Source: Saprospiraceae bacterium
GTDB taxonomy: Bacteria > Bacteroidota > Bacteroidia > Chitinophagales > Saprospiraceae
DNA: 16,454 nucleotides
Reading direction: 5' to 3'
Assembly (NCBI GenBank): GCA_007125435.1
Contig: SLDF01000128.1
Coordinates: 1-16,454 of the forward strand
The notes beneath the pieces were generated by a model. That model ran no database searches. It was not told where the DNA came from and saw nothing but the letters and a program-made list of their open reading frames with translations. Position 1 is the stretch's first letter. The number at the start of each line of letters is the position of its first letter. Below, in pieces: positions 16,329 to 16,454 of the stretch. A program made the position numbers and the translations under genes.

Positions 16329-16415
16329 GTTTACGCTTCGCTGTTTATGCAAACGATCGGCTGTCGCCTCCGTTTGCTGTTTACGCTACAAGCACTCTGT
16401 GCTCTTCGCTGTTTA
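16329..16415. repeat. Cluster of short direct and inverted repeats upstream of mutS
   Basis: GTTTACGCT occurs at 16329-16337 and 16379-16387, and CTTCGCTGTTTA at 16336-16347 and 16404-16415. GCAAACG (16349-16355) pairs with CGTTTGC (16371-16377), and AGCAC-TCT-GTGCT (16391-16403) forms a small hairpin. This is more GC-rich than the flanks and has no credible gene. It looks like decayed or mosaic intergenic repeat DNA. Confidence 0.55.
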
Positions 16416-16454
16416 GGCTTAAAGATGACTGATAACTTTCAAGTTTTATTTGCA

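Noticed and set aside
16329..16415. Integron attC-like site
   Set aside because: The GTTRRRY and RYYYAAC core boxes are absent, and no integrase is in the window.
16172..16432. 86-codon plus-strand ORF antisense to the mutS start
   Set aside because: It overlaps the conserved mutS N-terminus and reads through the heptamer and short repeats.

Overview
The window looks like a chromosomal segment of a Bacteroidota bacterium, perhaps a Cytophagales- or Saprospiria-like environmental lineage. The evidence is an AT-rich background, a promoter of the TTG...TAnnTTTG type, no clear Shine-Dalgarno sequences, signal peptides ending in AQ, SprB-like and cadherin-like surface repeats, and a GH92 exo-mannosidase with the accessory domains usual in this phylum. 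I see no rRNA, tRNA, CRISPR array, transposase or phage gene. Species is not determinable from the sequence alone.

Layout. Bases 1-450 carry no gene but hold a GC-rich, foldable element (about 121-290). Its last 34 bases recur almost exactly near 9.9 kb. A small lipoprotein gene (451-987, +) built from two DUF4168-like repeats follows a good Bacteroidota promoter and ends at a strong, probably bidirectional terminator (1009-1046). From 9623 down to 1102 on the minus strand lie two very large genes two bases apart, almost certainly one operon. The first encodes a 1378-residue exported protein with an SH3-like domain and long coiled coils. The second encodes a roughly 1460-residue exported protein with a novel N-terminal domain, a hydrophobic segment, three supermodules of 263-278 residues plus a partial fourth, and a C-terminal region resembling a small outer-membrane beta-barrel. 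Divergent from this operon is a GH92 family exo-mannosidase gene (9972-12935, +). A 630-base repeat-rich gap follows (12936-13567), then mutS on the minus strand (13568-16213). The last 240 bases hold short tandem and inverted repeats.

How the genes may work together. The operon is the part of most interest. Both products are exported and neither has a recognisable type IX secretion C-terminal domain. The second looks able to anchor in the outer membrane, so I infer a two-component envelope or surface assembly of unknown function. The GH92 enzyme would trim mannose from glycans at the cell surface, but no SusC/SusD pair or other glycan gene is present. MutS is housekeeping. The non-coding stretches are unusually rich in small palindromic and tandem repeats, including two hairpin families with base-pair-preserving changes between copies.
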